DNA of 64,000 nucleotides, from positions 372,001 through 436,000 of the forward strand of contig NZ_JARXYP010000002.1 in NCBI RefSeq assembly GCF_029893805.1. Direction: 5' to 3'. The notes below the pieces were generated by a model that saw only the letters and a program-made list of their open reading frames with translations, did no database searches and had not been told where the DNA came from. The position numbers were made by a program, and so were the translations under genes. The stretch is from Streptomyces sp. SAI-135. GTDB taxonomy: Bacteria; Actinomycetota; Actinomycetes; Streptomycetales; Streptomycetaceae. Positions 35,430 to 44,578 of the stretch are shown here, piece by piece (the first letter of the stretch is position 1; each line of letters starts with the position of its first letter).

Positions 35430-35480
35430 TTCCTGCCGGCGGCTCGTGCCGCGATCCGTACCTCGCGCGTTGCCCACACC

Positions 35481-35660
35481 CGGCAGTCGAAGGTGTTCCT
35501 CCGCAGCCCTCCGCAACAGGCCGAGGAAGGACTCCATGGCCGCGTTGTCGCCTGTCGCCCCAACTCGACCTGCAGAGCCGGTCATCCGGTGACGGTCGGG
35601 GGCCTGGGCGAAGGTGCGAGACCGGTACTGCGATCCGCGAACCCTGTGCAGGATGACCCT
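35481..35660 (-). mobile_element. remnant of an IS3-family transposase
   Basis: A minus-strand frame reads VILHRVRGSQYRSRTFAQAP, GSAGRVGATGDNAAMESFLG and LLRR. This matches the C-terminal part of IS3-type DDE transposases (HSDRGSQY..., then the DNA-x-x-ESF box with its last catalytic Glu). The second Asp region is spoiled (HRVRGSQY instead of HSDRGSQY) and neither terminal inverted repeats nor an OrfA is visible, so this is a dead fragment. The rest of the 35430-35845 gap holds nothing else identifiable. Confidence 0.7.
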
Positions 35661-35845
35661 GCGGACGTGCTCCCGTCGGGACACGGCGTCGTCCACAACG
35701 GGCACAGGGCAGGCGGGATTCATCGCAGAGGTACAACTTCCCTTCGCCGCACCGGCCGCCTTGCCCGCGTGCGCAGTGGCCAGGTGTGGGGCGCCTCATT
35801 CGTGATGAGGCGTTGGGGAGGTGACAGCACACGTCTGACTCTCGC

Positions 35846-36370
35846 TCAGCCTGCCAGGGCTTCGGCGGCGCGCCGCCGGCCGGCGCGGAAGCGGCGCAGG
35901 TAGGACCACGCCATGGGGCCCGGGGGTACGCCGCGGGCGAAGGCGCGCATGTTGCGTTCGCCCGCGTTGTACCCGAGGGCGAGGAGTTCTTCGCGGGTGT
36001 ACCGGCGCACGTGGCGCGCCGGAAGTCTGCCGTCGAGGTCCTTCAGGTGCAGCGCCGCCGCGCGGATCGCGAAGGCGGGGTCGTCCCGCAGGTCCTGCCA
36101 GCGCCCGGACAGGCCGTGTGTCCGCCGTACCTGCTCGAAGGCCGCCCGGTGCATGTTGGCCACCCCGAAGGACGCCTCCGGCTTCCACCACTGCCACAGC
36201 CGCTCCAGCAGCGGATGGTGGGGCTTGTACGCCTCGTTGTGGAGGACGCCCATCACCAGTCGAGGGGAGACGCCGGCCTCCTCGGCACTGCGTACCACCG
36301 CGTCGGCGTAGTCGGCGGGATCGTAGGCACCGGGGCGCAGCGGCGGCACCCTGACGCTGTCAGTGTCCAT
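35846..36370 (-). CDS. lytic transglycosylase (SLT-like) domain protein
   Basis: The protein is 174 residues from the ATG at 36370; a GTG three codons earlier is an alternative. SPRLVMGVLHNEAYKPH has the catalytic-type Glu of goose-lysozyme/SLT enzymes, followed by SFGVANMHRAAFEQVRRTHG and LLALGYNAGERNMRAF, the family G-Y-N-A-G box. No signal peptide is visible, so export by another route or a phage/sporulation-like role is possible. It begins 15 bases after the STAS gene on the same strand and may be the last gene of that operon. Confidence 0.78.
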   Translation of the reverse strand: MDTDSVRVPPLRPGAYDPADYADAVVRSAEEAGVSPRLVMGVLHNEAYKPHHPLLERLWQWWKPEASFGVANMHRAAFEQVRRTHGLSGRWQDLRDDPAFAIRAAALHLKDLDGRLPARHVRRYTREELLALGYNAGERNMRAFARGVPPGPMAWSYLRRFRAGRRRAAEALAG

Positions 36371-36385
36371 GCACCGCACGTGCCC

Positions 36386-36799
36386 TCAAGATCCCGCCGC
36401 AATCCCGCCCGGCGCCGATCCGCCCGGCCCGGGAAGAACACGCCCGCCCGGAGCGTCGGAGCGGTCGCGCCCGAGGAGGTGGTCCAGCACGTTGGTCATC
36501 AGGAGCATGCGCTCGAGCACCTCCGGGCGGTTGTCCAGGTGGAAGTCGGCCCCGAGCGCGCGGGCCCGCCGGTGGATCATCAGCAGGGCGGACAGCCCGG
36601 AGGAGTCGATCCACGTCAGGCCGCTGAAGTCGAGACGCACGGCGCCCGGGGGGCCGTCGTCGCCGTTCAGGTTCTCGGTGACCACGGTGACCAGGTCGTC
36701 GCTCGCGTCGTAGTCGAGCTCTCCGTCCACCCGCGCGACCAGGGTGGCGTTCTCCCGGGTGACGGTGACGGCGAACTCCGCCGGTGAAAGGCCGCTCAT
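36386..36799 (-). CDS. STAS-domain anti-anti-sigma factor
   Basis: The 137-residue protein has the STAS fold with strands VTVTRENATLVARVDGEL and VRLDFSGLTWIDSSGLSALL; S66 or S67 is the conserved phospho-acceptor. About 30 low-complexity Gly/Pro residues follow the domain. The ATG overlaps the stop of the B12-binding gene (ATGA). In partner switching, dephosphorylation by a PP2C phosphatase lets such a protein capture an anti-sigma kinase and free the sigma factor. The matching kinase and sigma gene are not in this window. Confidence 0.88.
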   Translation of the reverse strand: MSGLSPAEFAVTVTRENATLVARVDGELDYDASDDLVTVVTENLNGDDGPPGAVRLDFSGLTWIDSSGLSALLMIHRRARALGADFHLDNRPEVLERMLLMTNVLDHLLGRDRSDAPGGRVLPGPGGSAPGGIAAGS

Positions 36800-37881
36800 A
36801 CGGCGGCCCCGGGACCGGGCACGGGAGGAGCGGGGCTCGCGGCCAGGGCCGTGACGCCCTGTCCGATCAGCCGGGAGGCGCGGGGGAAGTCGTACAGCCG
36901 CCCGCCGAGTACCTCCAGGCCGGCGGTCAGGGAGTGGGCGGGCACGTTGCGGACTTGCAGGATGTGGGCCGTCCAGGTGAGGAAGTCGGTGAACAGTTCG
37001 GCGTCGTCGACGTAGAGGGCGGCTGCCAGGAAGTCGACGATGTGGGCGAGGTCCTCGACCGTCCGCTCGCGCTGGTCGTCGCTGTACCCGCGCACGGCGG
37101 GGAAGCGGGACTCCAGGTCGACCAGCGCCTGCTTGACGAGCTGGGGACGGGACTGGACGACCATGGTGTACTCCTGGTCGGTCAGGTGCGGCAGGTCGTC
37201 GACCGCATGTCGGCTGGCCGAGGTGTCGGGGCGGGCCATCCCCTCCTCCAGGACGGCCACGGCGCCACGCGCGTCCGCCGCCCAGCGGTCGGCGCGCAGG
37301 CTGCGGGCATAGCGGCCGTCGGGTCCGAAGGCCCGTCCGCCTGCCAGGACGGGCACGCCGACGGCCTGGCAGGCCGTGATGGCGGCGTGCGCGGTCGGCA
37401 GGCGCACGGGCAGCGACCCGGACAGCAGAACGGCCTCGGGATTGCTGTGGTGCAGGTGCGCGACCAGGTGCAGGGTGGGCGTCTGGGCGCCGAGGAAGTC
37501 GACTCGCCAGCCTCTGAGCGACAGGACCTCGGCGACGATCCGGGCGGGGAAGGCGTGCCACTCGCCGTCGACGCAGCTCACGGTGACCCGGCCGCGGACA
37601 GCCGTACGGTGCGTCTCGCCGTCCTGGTGCCTCAGGTGGGCCATGAAGGCGACCAGGCGCTCGTTGATGGCGGTGGCGGCGTGCTCCTGGGCGACGGTGA
37701 TGCGGTCGGCGGCCCATTCGGTCCCGACCCTCGCCTGAACCGGCGCGACGACCTCCAGCAGCAGGGTCTCCTCGTCCATGCCGTCCTGCAACGCCTGGCG
37801 GACGGTCAGGGCGGCGGTGCGTTCGTCGCCGGCGGCGACAGCCTGCCACAGCCGCTCGGCCACCGCCGTGGACTCGTTCAT
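36796..37881 (-). CDS. cobalamin (B12)-binding regulatory protein
   Basis: Translation from the ATG at 37881 gives 361 residues. A four-helix MetH-like B12-binding cap (residues 1-90, with GTEWAADRITVAQEHAAT) is followed by a Rossmann B12 domain (about 97-210) with CVDGEWHAFPARIVAEVLSL; H109 fits the base-off axial His. A helical C-terminal domain (about 225-340) follows, with YTMVVQSRPQLVKQALVDLE. It is not an enzyme of methionine synthesis, lacking catalytic modules. Stop and start overlaps tie it to a SpoIIE phosphatase upstream and a STAS protein downstream, suggesting a B12-dependent (possibly light) sensor. Confidence 0.88.
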   Translation of the reverse strand: MNESTAVAERLWQAVAAGDERTAALTVRQALQDGMDEETLLLEVVAPVQARVGTEWAADRITVAQEHAATAINERLVAFMAHLRHQDGETHRTAVRGRVTVSCVDGEWHAFPARIVAEVLSLRGWRVDFLGAQTPTLHLVAHLHHSNPEAVLLSGSLPVRLPTAHAAITACQAVGVPVLAGGRAFGPDGRYARSLRADRWAADARGAVAVLEEGMARPDTSASRHAVDDLPHLTDQEYTMVVQSRPQLVKQALVDLESRFPAVRGYSDDQRERTVEDLAHIVDFLAAALYVDDAELFTDFLTWTAHILQVRNVPAHSLTAGLEVLGGRLYDFPRASRLIGQGVTALAASPAPPVPGPGAAV

Positions 37882-39557
37882 CCGCCGCTCCTGCCGTCGA
37901 TGCCGTGCGGGTGCCCGTTGACGGCCGTCAGCGAGCCGGGCCTGGGTGCGCTGACGGCCACCACGGCCATGTCGTCGTGGCGGCCGCCGCCCAGCCACTG
38001 GGTGGCCAGCATCTGCACCCGCTCGACGACGGCCTCGGCCGGCATGCCCGCGCAGTCCGACAGCGCCCGCGCGAGCCGGCGCTCACCGAAGAAGTCGTCG
38101 CCCAGGGGGCCGCCGCGGGCCTCGATGACGCCGTCGGTGTAGAGCAGACACGTCTCTCCGGGGGCGAGGACCGTCTCCACCGTCCGCGCGCGCACCGTGG
38201 GCAAGGCGCCGACCAGCGTCCCCTTGGTGGGCACCTCCTCGACCGTGCCGTCGGTGCGGACGATCAGCGGCGGTGGATGTCCGGCACTGGTCAGGCGCAG
38301 CTCCGCCCGGCCGGCCCGGCGGCGCACGGAGGCGAGCACGAGGGTGGCGAAGCGGGTGTGGTGCGAGGAGAGCAGGGCTCCGTTGAGGAGGTTCAGGACG
38401 CGTTCGTGGTCCTCGGCCAGGGGCAGCAGCGCCTGGAGCGTATTGCGGATCTTGCCCGTGAGGACCGCCGCGTCGAGTCCCTTGCCCGCGACGTCGCCCA
38501 GGACGACGAGGGTCTCCTGCGAGGGATCGGTGCCGGGGTGGACGTCGTAGAAGTCCCCGCCGACCTGCTCGTGGTCCTTGGAGGCCCGGTAGCTCCCGGC
38601 GTACTCGACGCCGTGGACGTGTTGGAGCGCGGGCGGCAGCAGGTCGCGCATCAAGGTGGCGGTGATGGCCGTCTGCTCGGTGTAGAGCCGGGCCGCCGAC
38701 AGGGCCGCGCCGGCCCGCGCCGCGAACAGGCGCGCGAACACCTCCTCGCCCTCGGTGAAGGCGCGCTCGGTGCTGGAGCGCAGCAGGATCAGCGCGCCGG
38801 CCGGGACGCCGTGGCCGGGCAGCGGGGTGACGATGACGGAGCCGACGGGACCGGCGAAGCCCTCTGGGATCACCCACGGGGGGATGCTGTGCGGATCGAT
38901 CCAGCGGGCCGGCACCGGCGGGAAGCCCTGGAGCGCCTCGCCGAGCCCCGGCACGCCCGAGACGTCGACTTTGCGCTGCTCCTGGGTGACCGACCCGCCG
39001 CGATGCGCGTACGTCAGCGGATGGCGCCGCCCCTGGGGCGGGGCGATGAGGACGGCGGCCTCGGCGAGGTGCTCGGCGGCCATGGAGGCGGCCACTTCCA
39101 TGCAGCGCGGAACGTTCAGTGTGGACAGCAGGGCACTGGACACCTCGGAGAGCACCTCGGAGCGGGTCCGCGCGTCCCGCAGCGCGGTCTCGGCCAGGTG
39201 GCGGTCGGTGCAGTCGATCAGCCACCACACCAGGTGGCCGTCGTGGTCGACGGTGTGGTGCGCCTCGAAGAAGCGCCCGTCGACGGAACCGGTCACGGGC
39301 CGCGCGGCGCCGGGCCCCTTGTCACCGTCACCGGGCGGGGGCGGGGTGAGCCAGGACGGCACCTTCCGGTCGAGCGGGTCGCCGTCGGCGGGGTCGGACA
39401 GGAGCAGCCGGGCCGCCTCGTTCAGTCGTACGAGACCGCCCTCTGGGTCGGTGACGAGCACAGGGTAGGGGGCCTCGGCCCTGGTCACGCCGCTCCGGAG
39501 GCCGGGCTCGGACGGACGGGCGGACGTACCACGGTAGAAAGACACAAGCGGAGGCAC
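37878..39557 (-). CDS. PP2C (SpoIIE-type) phosphatase with PAS and GAF sensors
   Basis: About 559 residues from the GTG at 39557 (GTG at 39545 is possible). A PAS-like domain (PYPVLVTDPEGGLVRLNEAA) is followed by a linker helix, a GAF-like domain (about 150-300, LSTLNVPRCMEVAASMAAEH) and a PP2C domain. The PP2C domain has LLPPALQHVHGVEYAGSYRA, HEQVGGDFYDV, VLGDVAGKGLDAA, LLYTDGVIEARG and a final RHDDMAVVAV, which supply the metal-binding Asp residues. Such proteins dephosphorylate STAS anti-anti-sigma factors, and one is encoded two genes downstream with ATGA couplings. Confidence 0.9.
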   Translation of the reverse strand: MPPLVSFYRGTSARPSEPGLRSGVTRAEAPYPVLVTDPEGGLVRLNEAARLLLSDPADGDPLDRKVPSWLTPPPPGDGDKGPGAARPVTGSVDGRFFEAHHTVDHDGHLVWWLIDCTDRHLAETALRDARTRSEVLSEVSSALLSTLNVPRCMEVAASMAAEHLAEAAVLIAPPQGRRHPLTYAHRGGSVTQEQRKVDVSGVPGLGEALQGFPPVPARWIDPHSIPPWVIPEGFAGPVGSVIVTPLPGHGVPAGALILLRSSTERAFTEGEEVFARLFAARAGAALSAARLYTEQTAITATLMRDLLPPALQHVHGVEYAGSYRASKDHEQVGGDFYDVHPGTDPSQETLVVLGDVAGKGLDAAVLTGKIRNTLQALLPLAEDHERVLNLLNGALLSSHHTRFATLVLASVRRRAGRAELRLTSAGHPPPLIVRTDGTVEEVPTKGTLVGALPTVRARTVETVLAPGETCLLYTDGVIEARGGPLGDDFFGERRLARALSDCAGMPAEAVVERVQMLATQWLGGGRHDDMAVVAVSAPRPGSLTAVNGHPHGIDGRSGG

Positions 39558-39585
39558 GCGTCGTGCGCACCTCACCACCTTCCTG

Positions 39586-39611
39586 CAATTGACAATTACT
39601 GCCGTACGGCA
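39586..39611. promoter_or_regulatory. paired palindromes upstream of the phosphatase operon
   Basis: AATTGACAATT (39587-39597) and TGCCGTACGGCA (39600-39611) lie side by side about 30 bases upstream of the phosphatase start in an otherwise GC-rich region. They may form an operator or promoter for the B12/STAS operon. The next gene is at 39844. Confidence 0.4.
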
Positions 39612-39843
39612 ACAGTCTCCTATCGGCCCCTGCGGTCGCAACCTGCCCCCGGGACGGACACATACGCCTCACACCGGCACGGTTTCGCCGGGTCACGACG
39701 TTGGACGGGTGCTAGGCCGATCTTCGCCCGTGCGGTGCGCACTCCTCGTCCGGGGCGGCGCCGACGGAAGTCCGGGCAACTGCGAGTCGCCGCAACGAAC
39801 TTCGCCCACCTCTTGGACGGCTCATCCGCACGCCCCCACTGAC

Positions 39844-40860
39844 TCACGACGAGTCGCGTACGACGAGCTCCGTGGGAAGCGTGACGCGCCGACGCGGCCT
39901 GTCGGGATCGTCGATCTCCTCCAGAAGGATCTGGGCGATCATCGCGCCGATCTCCTCGACGGGCTGCCGCACGGTGGTGAGCGGCGGGTTGGTGTGACGC
40001 GCGATGATGGAGTCGTCGAATCCGACCACGGCCACGTCGTCGGGGACCCCCCTCCCCTGCCTGCGCAGCTCCGCCAGAGCCCCCGCCGCCATGACGTCCG
40101 AGGCGACGAACAGGGCGTCGAGGTCAGGGACCCGTTCAAGGAGTGAACGCATCGCCGCCGCGCCGCCTTCCTCGGTGAAGTCGGCCGCGGTCACGAGCCG
40201 GTCCGTGGCCTGGTGGCCCGCCTTCTCGAGGGCCTCGCGCCAGCCCTGGAGCCTGCTGCGGGCCACGTCCATGTCGAGCGGTCCGCTGATGGTGGCGACG
40301 GTGCGCCGCCCCCGCGCGAGGAGGTGGTTGACAGCCGTCGCGGCTCCGCCCGCGTTGTCGGAGTGCACATGGCTGAGCGACTCGTCGGAGGAACGGCGTC
40401 CGGCGAGCACCGTGGGCAGTCCCATGTCCTCCAGCAGGCCGGGCAGCGGGTCGTGCTCGTGCACCGAGACCAGGAGCACGCCGTCGACACGCCGTTCCGC
40501 GACCGACTCGGTGAGCTGGTCCCGCTCGGCCTGGTCGCGTACGAGCACCAGTTGGAGCTGTGTGCGGGTCTCCGCGAGGGCGGTGCTGACGCCGCGGATG
40601 ACCGCCGAGAAGTAGGGCTCCGAGCCCAGTCGGCTCTCCGACTCGGGGATCACCAGGGCCACGGAGTTCGTACGGCTCGTCTTCAGCCCGCGGGCAACCG
40701 AGTTCGGGACGTAGTTCAGCTCCGCGATGGCGGCGAGCACGGCGGCCCTCGCCTTGTCACTGACGAGTTCGGAGCCGTTGATGACTCGTGAAACCGTGGT
40801 ACGTCCGACACCGGCGCGCGCGGCCACGGTGATGATGGTCGGACGTTGCCTGTCCCCCAC
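39844..40860 (-). CDS. LacI family transcriptional regulator of the sugar transport/GH1 genes
   Basis: The GTG at 40860 follows GGAGG by five bases. The 338-residue protein has the LacI helix-turn-helix (TIITVAARAGVGRTTVSRVI, residues 7-26, then NGSELVSDKAR) with the hinge NYVPNSVARGLKTSRTNSVAL. The periplasmic-binding-like effector domain includes GFDDSIIARHTNPPLTTVRQ. It is divergent from the solute-binding protein gene, and tandem LacI-type palindromes lie between them. By analogy with CebR, a disaccharide or oligosaccharide would release repression. Confidence 0.92.
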   Translation of the reverse strand: MGDRQRPTIITVAARAGVGRTTVSRVINGSELVSDKARAAVLAAIAELNYVPNSVARGLKTSRTNSVALVIPESESRLGSEPYFSAVIRGVSTALAETRTQLQLVLVRDQAERDQLTESVAERRVDGVLLVSVHEHDPLPGLLEDMGLPTVLAGRRSSDESLSHVHSDNAGGAATAVNHLLARGRRTVATISGPLDMDVARSRLQGWREALEKAGHQATDRLVTAADFTEEGGAAAMRSLLERVPDLDALFVASDVMAAGALAELRRQGRGVPDDVAVVGFDDSIIARHTNPPLTTVRQPVEEIGAMIAQILLEEIDDPDRPRRRVTLPTELVVRDSS

Positions 40861-41031
40861 GACGCCTCCCTCGCTCAGCGATGCCCGGACGGCTTTCACC
40901 TGCGCATTGTGCCAGACCTGAGGAGAGCACCCTCAGGGTCCGGGTGCGGGCCCGCGACATCTTTCGGCAACGAAGTGGATTCAACTTCTTGACAGACGCC
41001 TTACACGGCGGCCAGGCTGCGGGCTCCTGGG

Positions 41032-41067
41032 TGGGTACGTTCCCATCAATGAGTGGGAACGTGCCCA
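41032..41067. promoter_or_regulatory. tandem LacI-type operators upstream of the ABC transporter genes
   Basis: TGGGTACGTTCCCA (41032-41045) and TGGGAACGTGCCCA (41054-41067) are each one change from the palindrome TGGGAACGTTCCCA. Their centres are 22 bases apart. A TTGACA -35 candidate occurs at 40989-40994. The known CebR/CelR box TGGGAGCGCTCCCA has the same outline but a different centre. Confidence 0.75.
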
Positions 41068-41145
41068 ACGGACAAATCACACCTTCGATAGCGAGGTGTG
41101 CGGGCTCGAACTCCGGTGCGTCAGCGCCGCCGCTGGGAGGACGAA

Positions 41146-42456
41146 ATGGACAAGTTCCGAAGGAAGTTGCGTACGAGGGTGGTGGCCGCGGTGTCCGTCG
41201 CGTCGGCACTGGGTCTGGTCGTGGGCTGCGGGGGCAGCGACGGGGGAACCGGTGGGGGCAAGAAGGACGGCAAGACCACCATCACCATGGGGCTCTTCGG
41301 TGTCATGGGCTTCAAGGAGACCGGTCTGCTCGACAAGTACATGAAGGAACACCCGGACGTCGTCATCAAGGCGGACGTCGCGGGCGACGAACAGACCTAC
41401 TACACCGCCCTGCAGACCCACTTGGCCGCGGGCAGCGGGCTCAAGGACATCCAGGGCATAGAAATTGGTAGGGCCAAGGAACTGTCCGACACCCAGAAGG
41501 ACAAGTTCGTCGATCTGGCCGGCGTGGCCGGGACGGACCACTTCCTTCCCTGGAAGCAGAGCCAGGTCACCGCCGACGACAAGAAGGTCATCGGCCTCGG
41601 CACCGACATCGGCCCGATGGCGGTCTGCTACCGCAAGGACCTCTTCGAACAGGCCGGCCTGCCCACCGACCGCGACGAGGTCGCCAAACTGTGGGAGGGC
41701 GACTGGTCGAAGTACGTCGAGGCGGGCAAGCGGTTCAAGCAGAACTCGAAGGACGACAAGGTCGCCTTCATGGACAGCTCCAGCGGGCTGTTCAACGCCA
41801 TGATCTACGGCAACTCCCAGCAGTTCTACGACAAGCAGGGCAAGCTGATCTACGCCACCAACCCTGTCGTGAAGGACGCGTGGAAGCTGGCCTCCGAAGC
41901 GGCCACGTCCGATCTGACCGCCAAACTCCGCCAGTTCCAGCCCGGCTGGGACCCCGGACTGGCCAACAGCACCTTCGCCAGCACCGTCTGCCCGGCGTGG
42001 ATGCTCGCGCACATCAGCGAGAAGGCCGGCCCCAAGAACAAGGGCAAGTGGGACGTCGCCAAGGCGCCCAAGGGCGCCAACTGGGGCGGTTCGTTCCTCG
42101 GCGTGATGGAGAAGAGCCCGGTCAAGAAGGAGGCACAGGACCTCGTCGCCTGGCTCACCGCTCCCGAGCAGCAGGCGTACCTCTTCGAGAAGATCGGCAA
42201 CTTCCCCTCGTCGCAGACCGCGTTGGAGATGCCCGAAGTCGTCAATGCCAAGTCGGACTACTTCAGTGGCGCCCCCATCGGCAAGATCTTCGGCGCCGCG
42301 GCCCAGGAGATCCCCGACGAGCAGGTCCTCGGCCGCAAGGACGGCACCATCAAGGACATCTTCTCGCAGGGCCTGACCTTGATCGAGGCGCAGAACAAGA
42401 GCCCGAACGAGGCGTGGAAGACCACTGACGAGCGCATCGAGAAGGCCGCCGGCTGA
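41146..42456 (+). CDS. sugar ABC transporter substrate-binding lipoprotein (CebE-like)
   Basis: The ATG at 41146 follows GGGAGGA. The 436-residue protein has a lipoprotein signal with the lipobox LVVGC (Cys28), a Gly-rich linker, and the family-1 binding-protein fold (GLGTDIGPMAVCYRKDLFEQ, LPTDRDEVAKLWEGDW, TVCPAWMLAHI, LVAWLTAPEQQAYLFEKIGN). It captures an oligosaccharide at the outer membrane face for the two permeases downstream. No ATP-binding subunit is encoded here; Streptomyces transporters of this type usually share MsiK from elsewhere. Confidence 0.92.
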   Translation: MDKFRRKLRTRVVAAVSVASALGLVVGCGGSDGGTGGGKKDGKTTITMGLFGVMGFKETGLLDKYMKEHPDVVIKADVAGDEQTYYTALQTHLAAGSGLKDIQGIEIGRAKELSDTQKDKFVDLAGVAGTDHFLPWKQSQVTADDKKVIGLGTDIGPMAVCYRKDLFEQAGLPTDRDEVAKLWEGDWSKYVEAGKRFKQNSKDDKVAFMDSSSGLFNAMIYGNSQQFYDKQGKLIYATNPVVKDAWKLASEAATSDLTAKLRQFQPGWDPGLANSTFASTVCPAWMLAHISEKAGPKNKGKWDVAKAPKGANWGGSFLGVMEKSPVKKEAQDLVAWLTAPEQQAYLFEKIGNFPSSQTALEMPEVVNAKSDYFSGAPIGKIFGAAAQEIPDEQVLGRKDGTIKDIFSQGLTLIEAQNKSPNEAWKTTDERIEKAAG

Positions 42457-42560
42457 ACTGGGGCCCTTGCCCACCGCAAGCCCGGCGCCCCACGCTCCGC
42501 CCCTCCGGGGCGCCGGGCCCCTGCCCGCCTCTCCCCTCCCCCAAGGAAGGACGCCTTCCG

Positions 42561-43532
42561 GTGGCCATCTCCACCTCGACACCCCCAGACGGTGCGCCCG
42601 CCATCGGCGCGGAGCGTCAGCGGCGCCGTACGCTGCTGCACCGCCTCGACGTCCGCGGCGCGCCGTACGCGTTCGTCGCCCCGTTCTTCATCGTGTTCGC
42701 CGCCTTCAGCTTCTACCCCCTCATCTACACCTCGTGGATCTCGCTGCACCGCGTCGAACTGTCGACCCTGAACCTCATGGAGTGGGTCGGCTTCGACAAC
42801 TACACAGCGCTGTGGGAAGACGACCGGTTCTGGAACGCGCTGTTCAACACCTTCACCATCGGCGTGCTGTCGACCGTGCCCCAGTTGCTGATGGCGCTCG
42901 GTCTGGCCCACCTGCTCAACTACCGGCTGCGCGGCTCGACGTTCTTCCGCGTCGCCGCCCTGACGCCGTACGCCACGTCGGTCGGTGCCGCGGCCCTGGT
43001 GTTCACGATGCTCTTCGAACGTGACTTCGGCATGATCAACTGGATGCTGAGTCTCGTCGGTGTCGACCACATCGACTGGGAGAACAACAAGTGGGCCGCG
43101 CAGACGGCCATTTCCTCCATCGTGATCTGGCGCTGGACCGGCTACAACGCGCTGCTGTACCTCGCGGCGATGCAGGCGATCCCCCGTGACCGCTACGAGG
43201 CCGCGGCCATCGACGGCGCCTCGCGGTGGCAGCAGTTCCTGAAGGTCACCGTGCCCGGCATCCGTTCCACCATCGTGTTCACCATCGTCCTGTCCACGAT
43301 CGGCGCCACCCAGCTCTTCGGTGAACCCCTGATCTTCGGCCAGGGCCCGAACGGCATCACGGGAGGAGCCGACAACCAGTACCAGACGCTGGGTCTGCTG
43401 CTGTACGAGGAGGGCTGGAAGAACTACCAGATGGGCCGAGCCGCCACGGTCGCCTGGGCGATGTTCCTGCTGCTGATCCTCGTGTTCGTCGTCCAACGCA
43501 TCGTTCAGCGCGTCACCACGCGCAGGACCTGA
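42561..43532 (+). CDS. sugar ABC transporter permease (CebF-like)
   Basis: The GTG at 42561 begins a 323-residue integral membrane protein with about six helices, opening with YAFVAPFFIVFAAFSFYPLI. The EAA loop contains YEAAAIDGASRWQQFLKVTV, the contact for the ATPase. SBP-permease-permease order and spacing match cellobiose/oligosaccharide importers. The GQGPNGITGGADNQYQTLGL segment is typical of this permease subgroup. Confidence 0.92.
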   Translation: MAISTSTPPDGAPAIGAERQRRRTLLHRLDVRGAPYAFVAPFFIVFAAFSFYPLIYTSWISLHRVELSTLNLMEWVGFDNYTALWEDDRFWNALFNTFTIGVLSTVPQLLMALGLAHLLNYRLRGSTFFRVAALTPYATSVGAAALVFTMLFERDFGMINWMLSLVGVDHIDWENNKWAAQTAISSIVIWRWTGYNALLYLAAMQAIPRDRYEAAAIDGASRWQQFLKVTVPGIRSTIVFTIVLSTIGATQLFGEPLIFGQGPNGITGGADNQYQTLGLLLYEEGWKNYQMGRAATVAWAMFLLLILVFVVQRIVQRVTTRRT

Positions 43533-43545
43533 CCGGGAGATCTCC

Positions 43546-44487
43546 ATGACCACAGACAGCATCCCGGTCCAGGCGATGGACGCGGTTGCCGGAAGCGGAC
43601 GGAAGACCGGCAAGGCCACCCCGCCCGGTGGACCGCGCCGCCGACTGCTGCGGCGCCCGGGCGCCGGGCGTCAGCACCACGCGGGCCCCGTCGCCTACAT
43701 CCTGCTGGGACTCGCCGCGCTGTTCTCGCTGTTCCCGCTGTACTGGACCATGGTGGCGGCGTCGACCGACAACACGCGCGTCACCCAGACGCCTCCCCCC
43801 TTCCTGCCGGGACCCCATCTCCTGGAGAACCTCGGCAAGGCCTGGGAGGACGCCGCGCTGGGCAAGGCCATGCTCAACAGCCTGATCGTGGCCGGCGTGA
43901 TCGCCCTGTCCACGGTCCTCTTCGCCACCCTCGCCGGCTTCGCGTTCGCCAAACTCCGCTTCAAGGGCCGCAACATCCTGCTGATGCTCGTGATCGGCAC
44001 GATGATGGTGCCGCCGCAACTGGGTGTCGTGCCGCTGTTCATGATGATGACGGAACTGGGCTGGGGCCAGAAGCTGCCCGCCGTCATCTTCCCCACGCTC
44101 GTCAGCGCCGTCGGCGTGTTCTTCATGCGGCAGTACCTGAGCGAAGCACTGCCCGACGAACTCGTCGAGGCCGGACGGGTGGACGGTGCGCACTCCCTGC
44201 GCATCTTCTGGAGCATCGTGCTGCCGATCGCCCGGCCCCCCATGGCCGTGCTGTTCATGATCACGTTCGTGCACGCCTGGAACGACTTCTTCTGGCCCTT
44301 CATCGTGCTCGACATGACCAATCCGACGGTGCCCGTCGCCCTCACCCAGCTCAGCGCGGGGTACGTGCGCGACCAGTCGCTGATCATGGCGGGCGCACTG
44401 CTCGGCACGCTCCCGCTGCTCGCCCTCTTCGTCGTCTTCGGCCGTCAGATCGTCGGCGGCATCATGCAGGGCGCGGTCAAGGGGTGA
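43546..44487 (+). CDS. sugar ABC transporter permease (CebG-like)
   Basis: The ATG at 43546 lies 13 bases after the previous stop. The 313-residue permease has about six membrane helices, starting with [20 protein letters not shown]. Its EAA loop is [20 protein letters not shown], followed by [15 protein letters not shown], typical of the second permease in this importer class. It pairs with the upstream permease to form the channel. Confidence 0.92.
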   Translation: MTTDSIPVQAMDAVAGSGRKTGKATPPGGPRRRLLRRPGAGRQHHAGPVAYILLGLAALFSLFPLYWTMVAASTDNTRVTQTPPPFLPGPHLLENLGKAWEDAALGKAMLNSLIVAGVIALSTVLFATLAGFAFAKLRFKGRNILLMLVIGTMMVPPQLGVVPLFMMMTELGWGQKLPAVIFPTLVSAVGVFFMRQYLSEALPDELVEAGRVDGAHSLRIFWSIVLPIARPPMAVLFMITFVHAWNDFFWPFIVLDMTNPTVPVALTQLSAGYVRDQSLIMAGALLGTLPLLALFVVFGRQIVGGIMQGAVKG

Positions 44488-44578
44488 AAGCCGTGCCGTC
44501 TCCCCCGTTGCCGAGGCTCCCCGACGGCTCCACACCGTCTCCCCTCTCCCGCCCCGCACGTCACCTGGAAGGACCCAC

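Noticed and set aside
33212-35656. 814-residue open frame on the plus strand
   Set aside because: It is the +2 shadow of the MMPL transporter gene, with an Arg/His/Pro-rich composition and no domain.
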